Position numbers and translations under genes: made by a program. Source: Flabesymbios commensalis (lineage: Eukaryota; Annelida; Polychaeta; Terebellida; Flabelligeridae). Taken from it: a stretch of 64,000 bases of DNA. The DNA lies in contig OZ024903.1 in NCBI GenBank assembly GCA_964017125.1, positions 66,653,201 through 66,717,200 on the forward strand. Reading direction: 5' to 3'. Of the stretch, positions 1 to 13,600 are shown in pieces (position 1 is the stretch's first letter; every line of letters starts with the position of its first letter). The notes below the pieces were generated by a model. It was given only the letters and a program-made list of their open reading frames with translations, had not been told where the DNA came from and searched no databases.

Positions 1-232
1 ATGTGTGTTTAAAAAATAAGAAGATGTAGAACACATGGCTTATAGTACATGAAATGGCATATAGTATGCATACACAATAAAGTGTAATAATCAATTTAAA
101 TTGTTAGGCGGGTTTTTACTGTTCTTAACAAGGTTTTAAATATGGTTTGTATTTTAAATCATGGGGTAGCGAAAAATTGAGAAACGTTTTTTATTTGATA
201 ATTTGCACACAATGTACAGTGTGAAGAAATAT

Positions 233-330
233 CCCAGCAAACACGATACATCAACCCAATGTTGGTCCACCGTCTACGACGCTGGCCCAACTTTGGACCA
301 ACATTGGGTTGATGTATCGTGTTTGCTGAG
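233..330. mobile_element. Palindromic MITE, family A copy 1
   Basis: A near-perfect palindrome from CCCAGCAAACACGATACATC to its inverse ending GTTTGCTG. The centre is the family's GGTCCACCGTCTACGACG. The arms are specific to this copy. Confidence 0.8.
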
Positions 331-428
331 ACAGCCTTACCTCCACGGTAGTATTTGTCCTGCCTTGGTGGACGCCATGCCCCCTGACTTGTCACCAAGG
401 TTACGACACCTAGAAACAGAAAAAAATA

Positions 429-508
429 TTCTACTCTGCAAAGCCAAACGGCCATAAGCCAAAAGACCATAATACTGCCTTATGGCTTTTCACCGCAGTA
501 CCCTATTA
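429..508. repeat. Hairpin repeat, family J copy 1
   Basis: Inverted arms CTCTGCAAAGCCAAACGGCC and CTTATGGCTTTTCACCGCAG. Related units lie at 34146-34192, 37204-37293 and 44512-44557. Confidence 0.5.
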
Positions 509-631
509 CCATGGTCCCCAGGAAATAGGCCGTACGAACCTATTAGGCTGAATGAATTCTGTATCTTTCTATTCTGCTACAAAAATATCAATTTGTTTTA
601 ACAGTAATCAACAAGAGGACTGAAGTCCTAT

Positions 632-1422
632 ATCATCCCCCGCCATAAATTAGGTTAGATTTTTTGCGGTCACAAATATTTAAAAAGTTGATTTGGGGTG
701 GCCATTTTAAATTTCAGTAAAATCACATGCACATTTCCAGATGGTGGGTAATGTGATTGTACAGTGTGAATTATTACTGATTTCAATTTTTCAGTTTTTG
801 CGCCAACAAGAAAATATGAAGTTTATCTATGGCGGCCATTTTGAATTTAAGTAAAACCCTAAAAAAATCACTCGCACATCTCCATATCGTGGGAAATGTG
901 ATAGTATAATTTGAATAATTTCTTTCCTTAAGTTTTGTAGTTTTTGCGCCCACAAAAAAAATTTAGGTTGACCTTTGGCGGCCATTTTGAAATTTGGTAG
1001 CATCTTTAAAAAAATCACTTGCACATCCCCATGTTGCTAGGAATGTGATGTTGAATTGACCGAACAATTTTTTTGAGTTTTTACACCCCCCAAAAAATTA
1101 AAGTTGATATGTGGCGGCCATTTTGAATTACAGTAAATCCTTGAAAAAGTCACCTGCACAGTAAAATTTGAATAATTTCTTACTTTTAGTTTTGGAGTTT
1201 TTGCACCCACAAAAAATGTTAGAGTTGCCCTCTGGCGTCCATTTTGAATTTTGGTAGCATCTCTAAAAAATCAATTGCACATTCCATGTTGCTACGAATG
1301 TCATGTTAAAATTTCAAAAAGATTTGACCAGTAGTTTATGAGTTTTTGCGCCCACAAGAAAACGTGACGCCGGACAGAATCATGGCGCGACTAAAATCGC
1401 CCTTCCCCTACGGGCGGGGGAT
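632..1422. mobile_element. Non-autonomous TIR element with an internal minisatellite
   Basis: The ends are inverted copies of ATCCCCCGCC (near 637-646 and 1411-1421). Inside are five units of about 120-150 bases, starting near 700, 830, 977, 1112 and 1233. Each unit has GGCGGCCATTTTGAATTT, a run near AAATCACTTGCACAT and a phrase like GAGTTTTTGCGCCCACAAGA. No coding capacity is visible. The superfamily is not certain. Confidence 0.65.
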
Positions 1423-1935
1423 AAAAATATTGCAAAAATTGCGATTCATTTCGAAAAATCTACAGAGACGACAATAAACGCGATTGGCACTCAAAAGTCA
1501 AATAAATATGAATGTACCGCTGTTTTTTTCCAACGATTAAAGTAAAATTACACTTCCAAATTCTAAATGTGACGGCCGCATTGTCATTGATGGTCGACAT
1601 GAAAGATACTGCTGCTGTTAAAACAATTATAAATGTGTGATAAATGTTCATACCGCTCCGAATACAATAGTCTGCAATTTAACTGTTTTCCCGGTTATCG
1701 CTCTTAAATTTTCTGGATGAAAATTACTCATATATTTATTTAAGACGAAACATTGAAAACCTGATGTTTAAGTACTCGTTTCATTCGCAGTACGAGTGAC
1801 TGGCAGGCTAATTAGACGGATTTAAAACGATTATAGTCGTGCTTAGCGTGTAAATGGTTAAAACAATAATCTTAGCAACTGCTCGAGTAGGTAAAGGGTT
1901 AATCTCCTTGAGCGCAAATTCAACACAATTAACCT

Positions 1936-2142
1936 TTAACCCTTTAAGTTTTTTTTATCAATTTGAAATCATCATATATTTCCTAGTTAGCTCTTCCCGA
2001 TTCATGTGAATGTTACAGGTCCACGACCATTACACATATTTGTCTTTTTACAGTGCGGAGATCGACTTTAGACGTCAGAATCTGACGTCTAGAGACGTCT
2101 GATTCTGACGACTAAAGTCGATCCCCGCGCTGTAAGGGTTAA
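1936..2142. mobile_element. TTAA MITE, family H copy 1
   Basis: Begins TTAACCCTTTAAG and ends CTGTAAGGGTTAA. It contains the hairpin GACGTCAGAATCTGACGTC followed by its inverse. Direct copies of a ~40-base sequence (GCGCAAATTCAACACAATTA) flank it at 1897-1935 and 2152-2191. Confidence 0.65.
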
Positions 2143-2393
2143 AGGTAGAAGGCTAAGCTCCTTTAGCGCCAAATTCAGCACAATTAACCCTCTAAGGCTA
2201 AACATGTCTATAGCCGCTGTAAGCATTTTTAATTGTTCTTCAAACAATATAAAATGAGGTAGGGGCCTACTAAATTATCTAGTTTTGCGCATGTTTTGAT
2301 TCAAATTGGACACGAAAAGTAATTTTTTACTCACTTTAAAGGCCCATACCCAGGCTAAAATCATTAAAAAATCAGTGATTTTATTTTGGCTTC

Positions 2394-2567
2394 TTAACCC
2401 GTTTGTGACGAGCCCCGGAGATCTCCGTGATTCAGGGAGACCATTCAGATACGAGCCCCGGAGATCTCCGGGTCTGATTGCATGAGATAACTATGACGTC
2501 ATAAAATAATCTCGTTTCAGAAACAGCGCAGGGACTTAGCATAATAATCTCGTGTTCAACGGGTTAA
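2394..2567. mobile_element. TTAA MITE, family G copy 1
   Basis: Runs from TTAACCCGTTTGTGACGAG to GTTCAACGGGTTAA. It carries two copies of the palindrome CCCGGAGATCTCCG and a TGACGTCA site at 2494-2501. A second copy at 59866-60034 is nearly identical. Confidence 0.8.
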
Positions 2568-2596
2568 TATGACCATATGATGTAAACATGTCCATA

Positions 2597-2803
2597 GACT
2601 AGAGCTGCGAAAGTTTTTTATTTTTTGTGCTGCGCATTTACCAGTTAGGCTAGATATAGAGACGAAATCACCGTATTTCTTATTTTTGACATGGTCGTCC
2701 AAAATAAGAAATCAGGAATTTCGTCTCTATATCTGGCCTAACTGGTAAATGCGAAGCACAAAAATTAAAAAACTTCTGCAGTTCTAGTCTTTGGTCATAA
2801 GCC
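2597..2803. mobile_element. Palindromic foldback element of about 200 bases
   Basis: Two arms of about 95 bases, each opening AGACTAGA and carrying AGATATAGAGACGAAAT, pair around a short unpaired centre (GACATGGTCGTCC). It is probably a MITE or foldback element; no other copy was noticed in the window. Confidence 0.7.
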
Positions 2804-3476
2804 CCAAGAGGCACATCTTGTAAGATAATACCAAAATGGGATGAACATTAGTGTATAGTTAATTAAATAAAATAAATTTAACAGGTGTTTATTTTTGTAG
2901 TTATTTTTTTAATTATTATATTTATAAAAAATAATAACAAAAGTAGGCCACGGTTAAAAATTAATTAAAGGTAAAAAATATAATTTACGAGGTTGGCATA
3001 CATGTCCATGATATTATGATACACAGTAAGGGAGTGACAGTGGATGTACACATTGGATAATTATGATAACACTGGGGGCGTATCTGCACTCACAGTTATC
3101 TATGTACCTGCTAATTTAGAGTTATACTGTACCCTACAAGGTAATTATGAGTGACGTAAATATTCCACTAATGCATGGTCATGAACAACATTTGATGATT
3201 TTAGAGATGATGACATATAAGGAGTTATGTAGTTATGAACTTACCCAGTAGCACTGCTAAAGCTGTCAGTCGCTCCATCATTCACTGCATCGTCTGATGT
3301 ATCATAGGACACTAAGCTTATACCTGCATGGAGTTTATCTTAACTGAGCTACCTGCTGATAAGTTGCGATAAAAGGTCTTATGACTTTTCCTAACACATT
3401 ATATGTTGCACGGTCTATTGTCCGTCTAGCCTATATTAGCCTATATTACACTCATTTATATTCCTGTTATGCACAC

Positions 3477-3708
3477 TTAAACCCTTTGACCGCCAAATTA
3501 TTCAATCTGAATTTTCACCCACTTGAAATTGTGTCTCGCTGACGCGATCCACAACTTCAAGTGAGTGAAAATTATTCAAATTTGACAAAATGGAGGTCAA
3601 CTGTTTTCAAATATTGCTGATTGATGTCATATCTTATCTTTACCATGTTTAAAAGGTGGTACTTAATGTGCTAATAAAAACCCGAATATATGCGACACCG
3701 GCGGTTAA
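3477..3708. mobile_element. TTAA MITE, family B copy 1
   Basis: Begins TTAAACCCTTTGACCGCC and ends CGGCGGTTAA. The hairpin at 3513-3571 has arms around CACTTGAAATTGTG, a GA/GA mismatch, TCGC/GCGA and a four-base loop. Confidence 0.75.
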
Positions 3709-4039
3709 AACCACTCGTATCAACTTTCTCCTATCAACTTTACATAGCCAAACTTATTATATATTTAACTTATGTACTTAACTTATCAAACATATTAGTT
3801 CCTGAGGTTTTCAAAAAATAAGTGTTATTTCACAAGAACATTAATATAAATATGTAAAACAAGGCTCGTCGGCAAGAGAACTAGGCATCAGTCTCTAATC
3901 ATTGTTCAGAAACGAAATTTATTTGACAAAAACGAATTACTCTATAGTGAGTTTTTTTTTAATTAAACTAACTTTGAAAAAGTTGGCTCTACTATATCTC
4001 ATAAAAGAATATTTCAAATTAGTCAGATAACAGTAGTCA

Positions 4040-4420
4040 TTTAATGAAATAAATAATGGTCATTTTCAATTTGATAAGTGTTGATAACTGTCTAGCTATC
4101 TGGCACGTTTTGGATGTTAAATTAAATAATGGCCGACAGCCGGTCATTTTGAATTTCATAGTTTAATATTTTCAGGTGCATTCTTCCATGGAAGTCTCAT
4201 ATTTTGTTTTATAAGGTCTAAATATCACGGTTTTCCAGATATAACCCAATATTGGCCACGAGTCGGTCATTTTGAATTTTTCAGGGCATATGCATATCCC
4301 TCCCTGAAACCACTGGTAATGGTCTAACTATCTGGCACAGTTTTGCAAATATTACGCATATTAAAGTTAGTAATGGCCGCAAGTTGGGTCATTTTGAATT
4401 TAATAGAGCTGAAATTTTTC
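4040..4420. repeat. Degenerate tandem units with GTCATTTTGAATTT
   Basis: Three to four irregular units, each with GGTCATTTTGAATTT and a CTAGCTATCTGGCAC-like phrase. Similar in style to the minisatellites at 632-1422 and 8440-8930. Confidence 0.45.
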
Positions 4421-6098
4421 AAGGCATATTTTCCCGCGAAGCCGCACATTTTGTTTCATAGTAATTGTCTAGCTCTCTGGAAAGGTTTTCATTTATTAGA
4501 ACCAAGTCGTACATTACTCGGACCTTACAAAGTAGCAGGGTAAACACGAGTTCCAATAGTGTAAAAAATGATTGCAATACCTACCCCCACAAATGTCGAC
4601 TTTTTATTTTTATAAGTAGCCTGCGTAAGCCATTTTGTTTTTTTCCACAAGTTCATTAGATCATGTGAAATTTGAGTGCAATCCAACTTAAAATTTAGAA
4701 GTTATCGCGTTAAGTTTCGTTGAGCAGCCATGTTTTAAACTTGGGAAATTACTACAAGCTTTCTGGAACAAAGTGACATCCAACCCTCGACTCATGACCA
4801 ATTGTTTTAAGATGGCTAGCGGCTGCCATTTGTTATTACTGGAAGTTTAACAGAAATACCTAAAAAAACATTAAATCAAATACGAATGCGAGCCAACCAA
4901 CTGTTTATATAATATCACGTTCACGAGCTTTTTGCAAGGCCATCTTGGAAAATGGCCTTTCATGGCTCGGTGCCGAAAAAAAAATATATGGGATAAATTT
5001 CTCAGACACGTAGGTCACATCTGTAAAACTAAACTAAATTCATCAGTAAACTTCCTATTGAAAGCTAAATTGATTTCCACATACGCCCGAGGCTGAAAAA
5101 TAAGAAACTACAGATCTTTAGAATTGTTTTTTATTAATATACATGGAAAGAATATTCTCCATTCTTCAGAAAACCATCCCTGGTTGAAACATTAAGTACG
5201 CATACAGCAATATTGTGTTTCATGGTGTAACAGCAAACAATTTAGTTCTCAACAGGTCAATTAACAAAATCTAAATTGATTATTATTTAATATGAACTAC
5301 ATTGAGCTGTTTACATACGAAAAAGGACAAGTATAAAAAATTATGACTAATAGTAACAGATTCTAACCTAGAAAAATCACAACATCGGTCGTGTTCTGCG
5401 AGAATTGAATATATGGAGTTAAGTAGTCATGAGCTAAACTGCTAAGTCATCACATTAACAATAGTAATTACTAGTTAATATATGCCTAACTCAGATAGAC
5501 TAATAATACAGCTCCGAAATCTTAAATAGGCTAATACACGTAACCACAAATGATGGCTGTTGAATCAACACTACATGATACAAAATACTGTCTGCCATAC
5601 ATGTCAACAACTACATTTAAACCAATGTTTTAATGAAATATTGAATGTGTCGATGAAAAGCGGAGATATTTATCACCTATGAATGTATATCAATAAACTT
5701 ATATATTCTGGCTCAATCATTATCGTCCCTTAATGATTAACAGAGTTGTACTCACATTTTAAATAAATCATAAAGGGACGATACATAAACACATTTAAAG
5801 TCTCTCTATCCATACCTAATTCTCCTCAGTCCTTCTCAGACGTTTAATGTTATCATTTGTAACATAAATCTATACTTCAAATCAAATGACATATTTTATT
5901 TAATGCAAACATTTGTTTAGACCTAAGTGCATGTCAAATTGCAAAGTGTCCTGATATATTTTTCAGTGACTTATTTATAGTAAAACAGAAGTAAAATTGA
6001 AAGTTACACATCACTTTTCCTCAAAATTGTCGTATGTGATCTTGATCACCAAGGATTGATTATTACTTCAAAATAAAAATGGATAGTTAAAACTATTA
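4421..6098. other. AT-rich spacer with no recognisable feature
   Basis: No gene, repeat or RNA that I can support. Open frames are short and lack family resemblance. Confidence 0.5.
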
Positions 6099-6315
6099 TT
6101 AACTCTTTTCAAGCCAAGATATATTACTTAAATGTTCACCCAGTTGAAGTTGTGTCTCAATACAACGACCTACAATTTCAAGTGAGCGAAAATAATTCAT
6201 ATTTGTTCAGTTCAGGCCAAATGTTGATGATTAAATACTCATTTCATTCCCAATAAATGTGATTTAACCTGCTCAAAAAGATTGAAAACGATTGTAGCCC
6301 TAAGCAATTAAAGAG
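6099..6315. mobile_element. MITE remnant, family F (inverted)
   Basis: Contains CCCAGTTGAAGTTGTGTCTC with its partial inverse and the family phrase CATTTCATTCCCAATAA. The ends are worn. Confidence 0.5.
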
Positions 6316-6555
6316 GGGATCTTTATCCTTGTCCTGTCGTATTCAATTTTCAATAACAAGAAATACTTATATTTCTAAAATTGAAATTGAAGACATCTCA
6401 AAAATTGAATAATTTGCATAAGTGAACATAAACTATGTCATCAATTTTAGTGGCATTTTATTCAGTTCCAAACTTTCTAAAACTACACCTATGACATACT
6501 GTAATTAAAAAGTTATTTACTGAATTCTTCTGAATTCTGCTTCAATAGTATACAT

Positions 6556-6796
6556 TTAACCCTTATGCTGCTGGGACCGTATATATATATGCGTTTTCAA
6601 GCAAATTTGAGACCAAATAAATCTCAAATTTCTAAAATGTTCTGTGGTAGATGCTCAGTTAATCTAAGAATTACATTTTAAAGACGTATATTTTATCATA
6701 AACATTTTTCATCATTTTGAGCAGGAAATTGCATTAGCAATTCCAGCTTCAAATGACGAAAAATAGTTTGAAACAATGCGGCAGGAAAAGGGTTAA
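6556..6796. mobile_element. TTAA MITE, family E copy 1
   Basis: From TTAACCCTTATGCTGCTGGG to GGCAGGAAAAGGGTTAA. A hairpin at 6711-6761 is built on GGAAATTGC...GCAATTCCAGCTTC. Confidence 0.7.
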
Positions 6797-7555
6797 ATAT
6801 GGAATTACTACACGTGTTCAGTGGATGGATCTTGTGATGAGCCACAGAAGGTCGTTCTCTTCTAATGTAGTTACAGATACAACTGTATTTCATAAGTCCC
6901 TGTCATCTGGTATCAATACACAATAAACATCACAAAATTATTAAATAAAGAAGATATGAGTGTTTTGATATTAGGAATCAAGACTAGTTTTCCTCTGTGC
7001 CTCATACCAACAAATTGTCAATTTCAGTCTCAGTTTATCTCGAATGAATCTTAAATAATGATCATGATATACTTTAGAAACACACATACATCAAAAAGGA
7101 GCTTCTGTACAATTAGTGTAGTTGAGCGTATTATATTAAATCAACAATTTAATTACATAACATAGTTGCATACTTAGCAACACAACAACAAAATTAGATT
7201 GGGATTTGTAAAAAAGTGCACTGACAACATAATTACTTTCTACTATTTTCACACACTAAAATTCCACTACAGTGACTTTCCTCCAACATCAGCTAGTGTA
7301 AACTGTTTTACAATATAGAACTAGCTACAACATTCGTGTGAGCTTTCACATTATTATCTCAGAGTAGATGAACACATCTTCCACAGATTGAGAAGGACTG
7401 AGAACATGAGAATGGTGTACTTATTCCACATGATAATGTGGTATTACCACGAGCCAGTCGTGATGTTTTTTATCATGTCCTCTTTTGACATGTCTGTCCT
7501 CTCAACTCGTACCGTAACAGTTTATAGCATGTGTCCAGCATTAGTAATAACGATC

Positions 7556-7632
7556 TCAGTCACCCTCTGTCTTTGCCACTTTAGGTGCAGGTTCTTCACC
7601 TGCCTTTTCTGATGGAGCATCCCTCTTCTTGG
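7556..7632 (-). CDS. SSB: La exon 13 (last)
   Basis: Encodes AKKRDAPSEKAGEEPAPKVA then KTEGD and a TGA stop, resembling the end of vertebrate La. I see no convincing AATAAA close by. An ATTAAA on this strand at 7148-7153 is a weak candidate polyadenylation signal. Confidence 0.9.
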
Positions 7633-10600
7633 CTAAATAAACAATAACAACAGCAATCTCAATACTCTGAAAAATAGTTCCTTCTATTACACTTTAACCC
7701 TTTGCCTGCTAATCTCGACAATAATCATTTTATTAGCCGATTAAACCACAGCTATTTGGGAATGAAATACCTGTTTACAGGATATGTAAATTAAACATAT
7801 ATAAGTAATTTTTAACCACTTGAGGCTGTGGATCGTGGTAGCTAGCTACAACCTCAAGTGGTTGAAAATTTAAATAAGTAATTTTGCAGGATAAGGGCTA
7901 AAACAGTTTATCTATATTCAAAATGAGACATTTAAAACATGTACTGTGTCCAAGTCAACCGATATGTGGACAAGTGTGAAATTGAAGTTTGGGGATAACT
8001 TTTCAGAGAAAATAATTATAGTACATTGAATTTTAGCTGGATTTCTGCTGTATCTCTAAAATAGATATGTTTTTTCTGAGAGCACCTTGGATGATCACCA
8101 AACAATCATAGACTGGATTCACAAAGTTCAAAAAAAAACAAATTCCCTGACAAAATGGAACAAGAGCACACTCGACAATAGCCAGCCTCCATTATTGCGA
8201 TTGTCCGAAAAAATAGAAATAAATCAGCATTAATATCATGAATGATATCATGAATGATATGACTGATATCATGAATGATAACAGGCTTTGCTAAGTTACT
8301 CCCGTGGCACGATAGCACAATGGTGCTTACTGCCACGTAATATACAGATACAAATACAGATAGCATTCTGAATTTTTCTTCAGCTATTTAAATTTAATTT
8401 TTATTTAAATTAAAGGGGTCATTAGTAACATGTATAACAAATTGGAGCAGGATACATGAATAACTTTTGCAGTTATCATGCCCACAAGGTCAAATTATTG
8501 ACCCAAAAAGCAAGAAATCACATTAAATCGGCCATTTTGATTTTTTCAGCCATCATTGAACTTACATGGTCATTAGAAACATGCATAGCAAACTTGAGCA
8601 GGATACATAAAAAAATCGCAATAAATCAGCCACTTTGAATTTTCTGCAGCCATTATTGAACTTGTCTGAGAACGGGTCATTAATAACATGAATAACAAAT
8701 AAGCGGGGGATACATGAAAAACGTTTGAAGTTATTGCGCCCACAAGGCGTAAAATGTGAGAAATCACAATAAATCTGCCACTTTGAATTTTTTTCAGCCA
8801 TTATTAAACTTGTCTCAGAACTGGTTACTAGCAACATGCAGAACAAATTTGAGAAGGATCCATGAAAAAACTTTTCAGTCATCGTACCCACAAGCAAATG
8901 TTAACGACAACTCCAACGCAGACAACGCCAAACCTCAATTACAATAGCCCACCTTTTTCAATTAAAAGGCTGGCTAATAAGTCACATACTTGCATCAAAG
9001 AATTTATCTGGAAACACCCATTATTAAAAAAAAAACTCAAAATGGAGAGATTTTATTTAAAATAAGGATAATAGAGTTTAACTGGTTTGATTTTTCTAAC
9101 CTTTTGCTTCACTGTCGTCACCGTCCCTGTTATCTCGTCTGTCTGCTCGTCTTTTCCATGGCTAGGGAATAAAATAGGTAAATAAATAAACAAAATAAAT
9201 ACAAACTGTACACTTTTAAAAGTAATCTGTTTATAGTAAAACATAGATCATCAACATAGACATGAAACAAAATATTACCTGAGATTTGAACCCTCTCTGA
9301 AAACGACCGCCCTTTTTGCGATCACGTCTTTCACGTTGACTTCTAAACAGATTCCTCCAAAATTGCTCCTCTTCTTCTCCTGAAGTCAAATAATAAACAT
9401 TATACACTCTTACCGGTATGTTATTATGGACTCTAGTGAATCTCTATTGAACTAAGTGATTTTCAATTGTAAATATTCAATGAATGAGCGAATAAATGTC
9501 AATTGACATCAGATAATTAAAAAAAAATTAAAATTTTTTTTTAACATAATTCAAATAGATTAAGCCCCTGCCTAATGATAGAGTGGCTCAGCCCATCACA
9601 TGACAAGATCAGCTAATCAAATCTGTCATTCAGTTGTTATTCAAATTACGAGATAGAATACCATACTATTGCCCTGTAATTTCTCGGTTGCAGTAGTAAT
9701 CCAAGTATACACATTTTTTAATTATCTGATTTCCAGGATGGCTATTTCAAAACGTAAATTATGTCTAAACTGTCTAAAGTAGTTTTTTTTCAATATACTG
9801 GTAGTGAAAACAGGATCCAGTTACCCTCTCAAATGGACAAAAGCAGATTTTATTCCATTAATTGCACGAAAGCAAAACTTCACAACAAATTCACAACAAA
9901 ACCAACTCATGAATAAATTCGGTCTCAAAAACATTTGTTTAAATTGGTAAGGTTACTGCAAAAATTAGAGGGAAACATTTCGTCAGAAAAAAGCCACGTC
10001 TTCCCCACTTTTTTAATACCCAAATAAAACACCATTGAGTTATGGAGGCTTGCTATGAATGCTGAACTGGCTGCAGATGTCGTTACAGAGGCAAGTAACA
10101 AGTGACAAGGTAGTTTATTTCTGGAGATTTTATGAAAAGACAGTATAATTGGAGAGCCCTGGCTACAAAAATACATTCAATACTGGCATAAATTTATATG
10201 GATGCAACACTCCCATTGTGACACGAAGAGTTGTTCAAATATTTTAAATGAACAGTTCCATTTGTGAGTCATCCATACCCATGAAGTACATGTGCAAAAT
10301 TAGAAAAGAATCAGTATAAATGCTTAGACTTGGTTGCCAAAGCAAAATGTGGCAGAGGATAGACAAAACAAAAAGAATGATATCCACAATAAAGGGGAAT
10401 CCTTTTACCAATATAAAAAAAAAGATCATTTAAATTCATATCACCACAAAATGATTCAGAGATTGTCCAGTAAAAACAAAACATTTGTATAAATTTATAC
10501 AACGTCGGCCCAATGTCTTCAACATTGGACCAACATTGTATAAATATTATACCAATGTTGTGTGTTTACTGGGTGAGGCTATGCCGATGCAGTTGACAAT

Positions 10601-13600
10601 CATACTTACCAGTGAGAACATTGCCTTCCAGTACAGACCCCTTTATCTCCAGTTTACCCTCGCCAGCCTCCTTCGTCTTGTCCCATGCTGTCTGTGCCGA
10701 GTTTGCCTGTTCAAAGCGTACGCGTGCCTACAAAAATAATAATAGACACAGTGAAAATTTTGTACACTGATATATGTACGTTAAAACTTGAAATCTAATA
10801 CATTTTCAGGGACTACAAATTGTGAATCGTGGTAGCGAGACACAGCTTGAAGCGAATGGAAATTTATTCATTTAGAACTCTCAATGGATGAAGGTTAGAA
10901 TACAATTATACTCAAACTTTTTAAAAATTTCACTTTGAATCAAAGCATTCTACATACTAAATGTGCGAAAACAAATTTTGTTGAATTTTAGTAGTACATA
11001 GTAGTACATGTAATCAAGATAAAAATTTAATCACACTGAAATTCCACCCACATTTACAAAATGACACGACAAAAAGATGTATAAACACAAATCCACTTAT
11101 CAAATTTACAGTTTAAAACTATTCATATACCATATATACATGTACTTTAAAAAAAAAATTGCAAAAACACAAAACTGGTCAAATGGAAATAATAAACAAC
11201 AAATGCACATCATTATTTTGCATTTTCTACACTGAAATTGTATTAATCTATTAGTCATATTCCAACCTCTGTTTCACCCTGTTCAAATTCAATCCATGCC
11301 ACTGTAAATTTTCCATGCTCTTCAATGGGGCCCTTAATGTCCTCTCGAGATATTCCTTCTCCTATGTTAGTCAACTTAAGTACAGATCCCACTGTGATCT
11401 TCTTGCGGAATTCCTTAAAAAAATATTAAAATTATAAATTGCAGGTTAGCAGTCATAAAGTAGGAAGATTAATCTCCTTTCCATTTTTATTACTAAATAT
11501 TTTTCTATACACTTCATTGTTCAATTCAAATAAAAGGGGAATAGCAGAGAACAACTAAAGATTTCAAATAAGCACAAAATACAATATGTGAAAAAACATA
11601 TATATTGTGCATAGTAGGTGTATACGGTAGTACAATCAATATGCAAGATATATAAAAATAACAACTGTTTCATATTAATCAGTTTACATTTTTGTCATCT
11701 GCTCTATAAGTACCAAATAAAAAAAGTTGAAACTTGTAATCAGCTTCCTGCGATAAATTAACATAATAAGCTTCCTGCAAAAATTTAAAATAACACTGAA
11801 TCAAGTGCGTCCGAAAGAGGTGGTGAATACAAAACTCAATTTCAGGTTCATGTATGGTGAAGATAAAAGAGTGACTAGTTTTATAATTATGATGCTTTTA
11901 TGAAAAATACCCCGGAGTGTACATTTGCTAGTTTCTGTTCAGGATCATTATATACTGCCGCCTTGCTATAAATTACAATCACAGTTTGGAGAAGATTTTA
12001 TATAAAACTTGCAATATTCATAGTTAGAAACAGCATGAAAACTAGCACAATTCATAATATGCAGTACTTATTAACACAGTGAATTAGTTGTATCTTAATC
12101 TGAATTTCCATGAGCCCCTGCCCTGTATATGCACTTACTTCTCTCTCCTCTTCTTCTCTTTTCTGTTTCATCCTGATAACAAATTGCACAAAATTTGATT
12201 ATAATCACAAGCCGACAATTATTGACAATAACAACAAGTCATTCCTCGGTTATTTGTCAAAAATATATGCAAGAGTTCATTTTTAAAAAAAAAACTGTTC
12301 AACCCTTTAAGCCCGCACGATGCATTAAAGCATCATTTTACATCCATGAAAACAGACCGAATTTTCTTACAACCAAGGTTTTTAGAACGGAAATTTCCAT
12401 GAAACTGTTTTACAAATCCATGCCAATTTTCTTCTTTTTTTAAACCACATCAAATCATCTTCATCCACTACAAGTCGAGAATTGCGACAGCAATTCGTGG
12501 CTTGTAGTGGATAAACATGACAATGTAAATTCGGGCTTGAAAGGGTCAAGATAATGTGTCATTGCTATGATACATGAATATACTGTAATGTTTCTCAGAG
12601 AGATAAAATAACCATATATTCTTACACACACAAAATAGTATGGAAAAGCGTAGAAACCTCCATAAAAACTACAAACTCCGATAAAAGCAAATACAAGTCA
12701 TGTTCAAAAAGATCATGTGGCACTTTCTCTGAGAATTGAAAGGCTCTTCAATTATTATTTTGATGGTATCAACAAACATTCAATTTGGCTACAGATATCA
12801 ATAAAGCATACTTACTCCTCATCACATTTTGCGGTTTCCTCCTTTAACTGCTTCTTCTCTTCTGTTTTCGTCTTAAAGTAGTCATCCCTAGAATAAGACA
12901 TTTAAGGTAGGATCACATATCATGTCATTCAATTTTATTACTAATCAACATGCAAAAGGCTACGTTTTGACTTCATAAAATCATTTAAGCTTAGTTATAT
13001 TGTACATAATTATAATAAGCCATAAACTGTCTGCTGAAATCTTTTGAAACAAATGATTATACATTGTCTGGCAGAATAAATTTTATCAAACCAATTTCAA
13101 ACCGAATCAACCATTACAGTGTATCTTGAAATTGAAGAAAATGTTCGAACTAAAGCTACGACTCACTTTGAGAATCTGACAAGTTCTACATCATCTTTTT
13201 TCACACTCTCCGCATCCAAGAATTTTTTAGCAGTGTCCAAGCTGTCATAAATAACAAAGCACGATCCCTGCAAACAGTGATGGAAAGCATACATAATAGT
13301 TTTACAGCCTGGTAATACAAACAAATGGTATCCTGCATCAGATACAGGATCAAGATATTCACTGAAATGGCAAAGAATCTGTATTTTTTAATAAATAATT
13401 GATAAAGAAAGTTCAAAGATTAGATTTTATTTATTAGGTCTCCAGAATCAGACATTACCATCAAAATTTTATACCATATTATCCCTAATAAACGCGCCGG
13501 GTGCGGAGACGAAGTTGGGGGCGCGTTTATTATGTGCACTAAAATGTTAATCTGTATTTCACGGTCGCATTCGGCTGCGGCGCCGTTATTAAGCCACGCG

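Noticed and set aside
159-470. Overlapping 84- and 103-codon open frames near the left edge
   Set aside because: They cross a palindromic MITE and a hairpin repeat, which give open frames on both strands.
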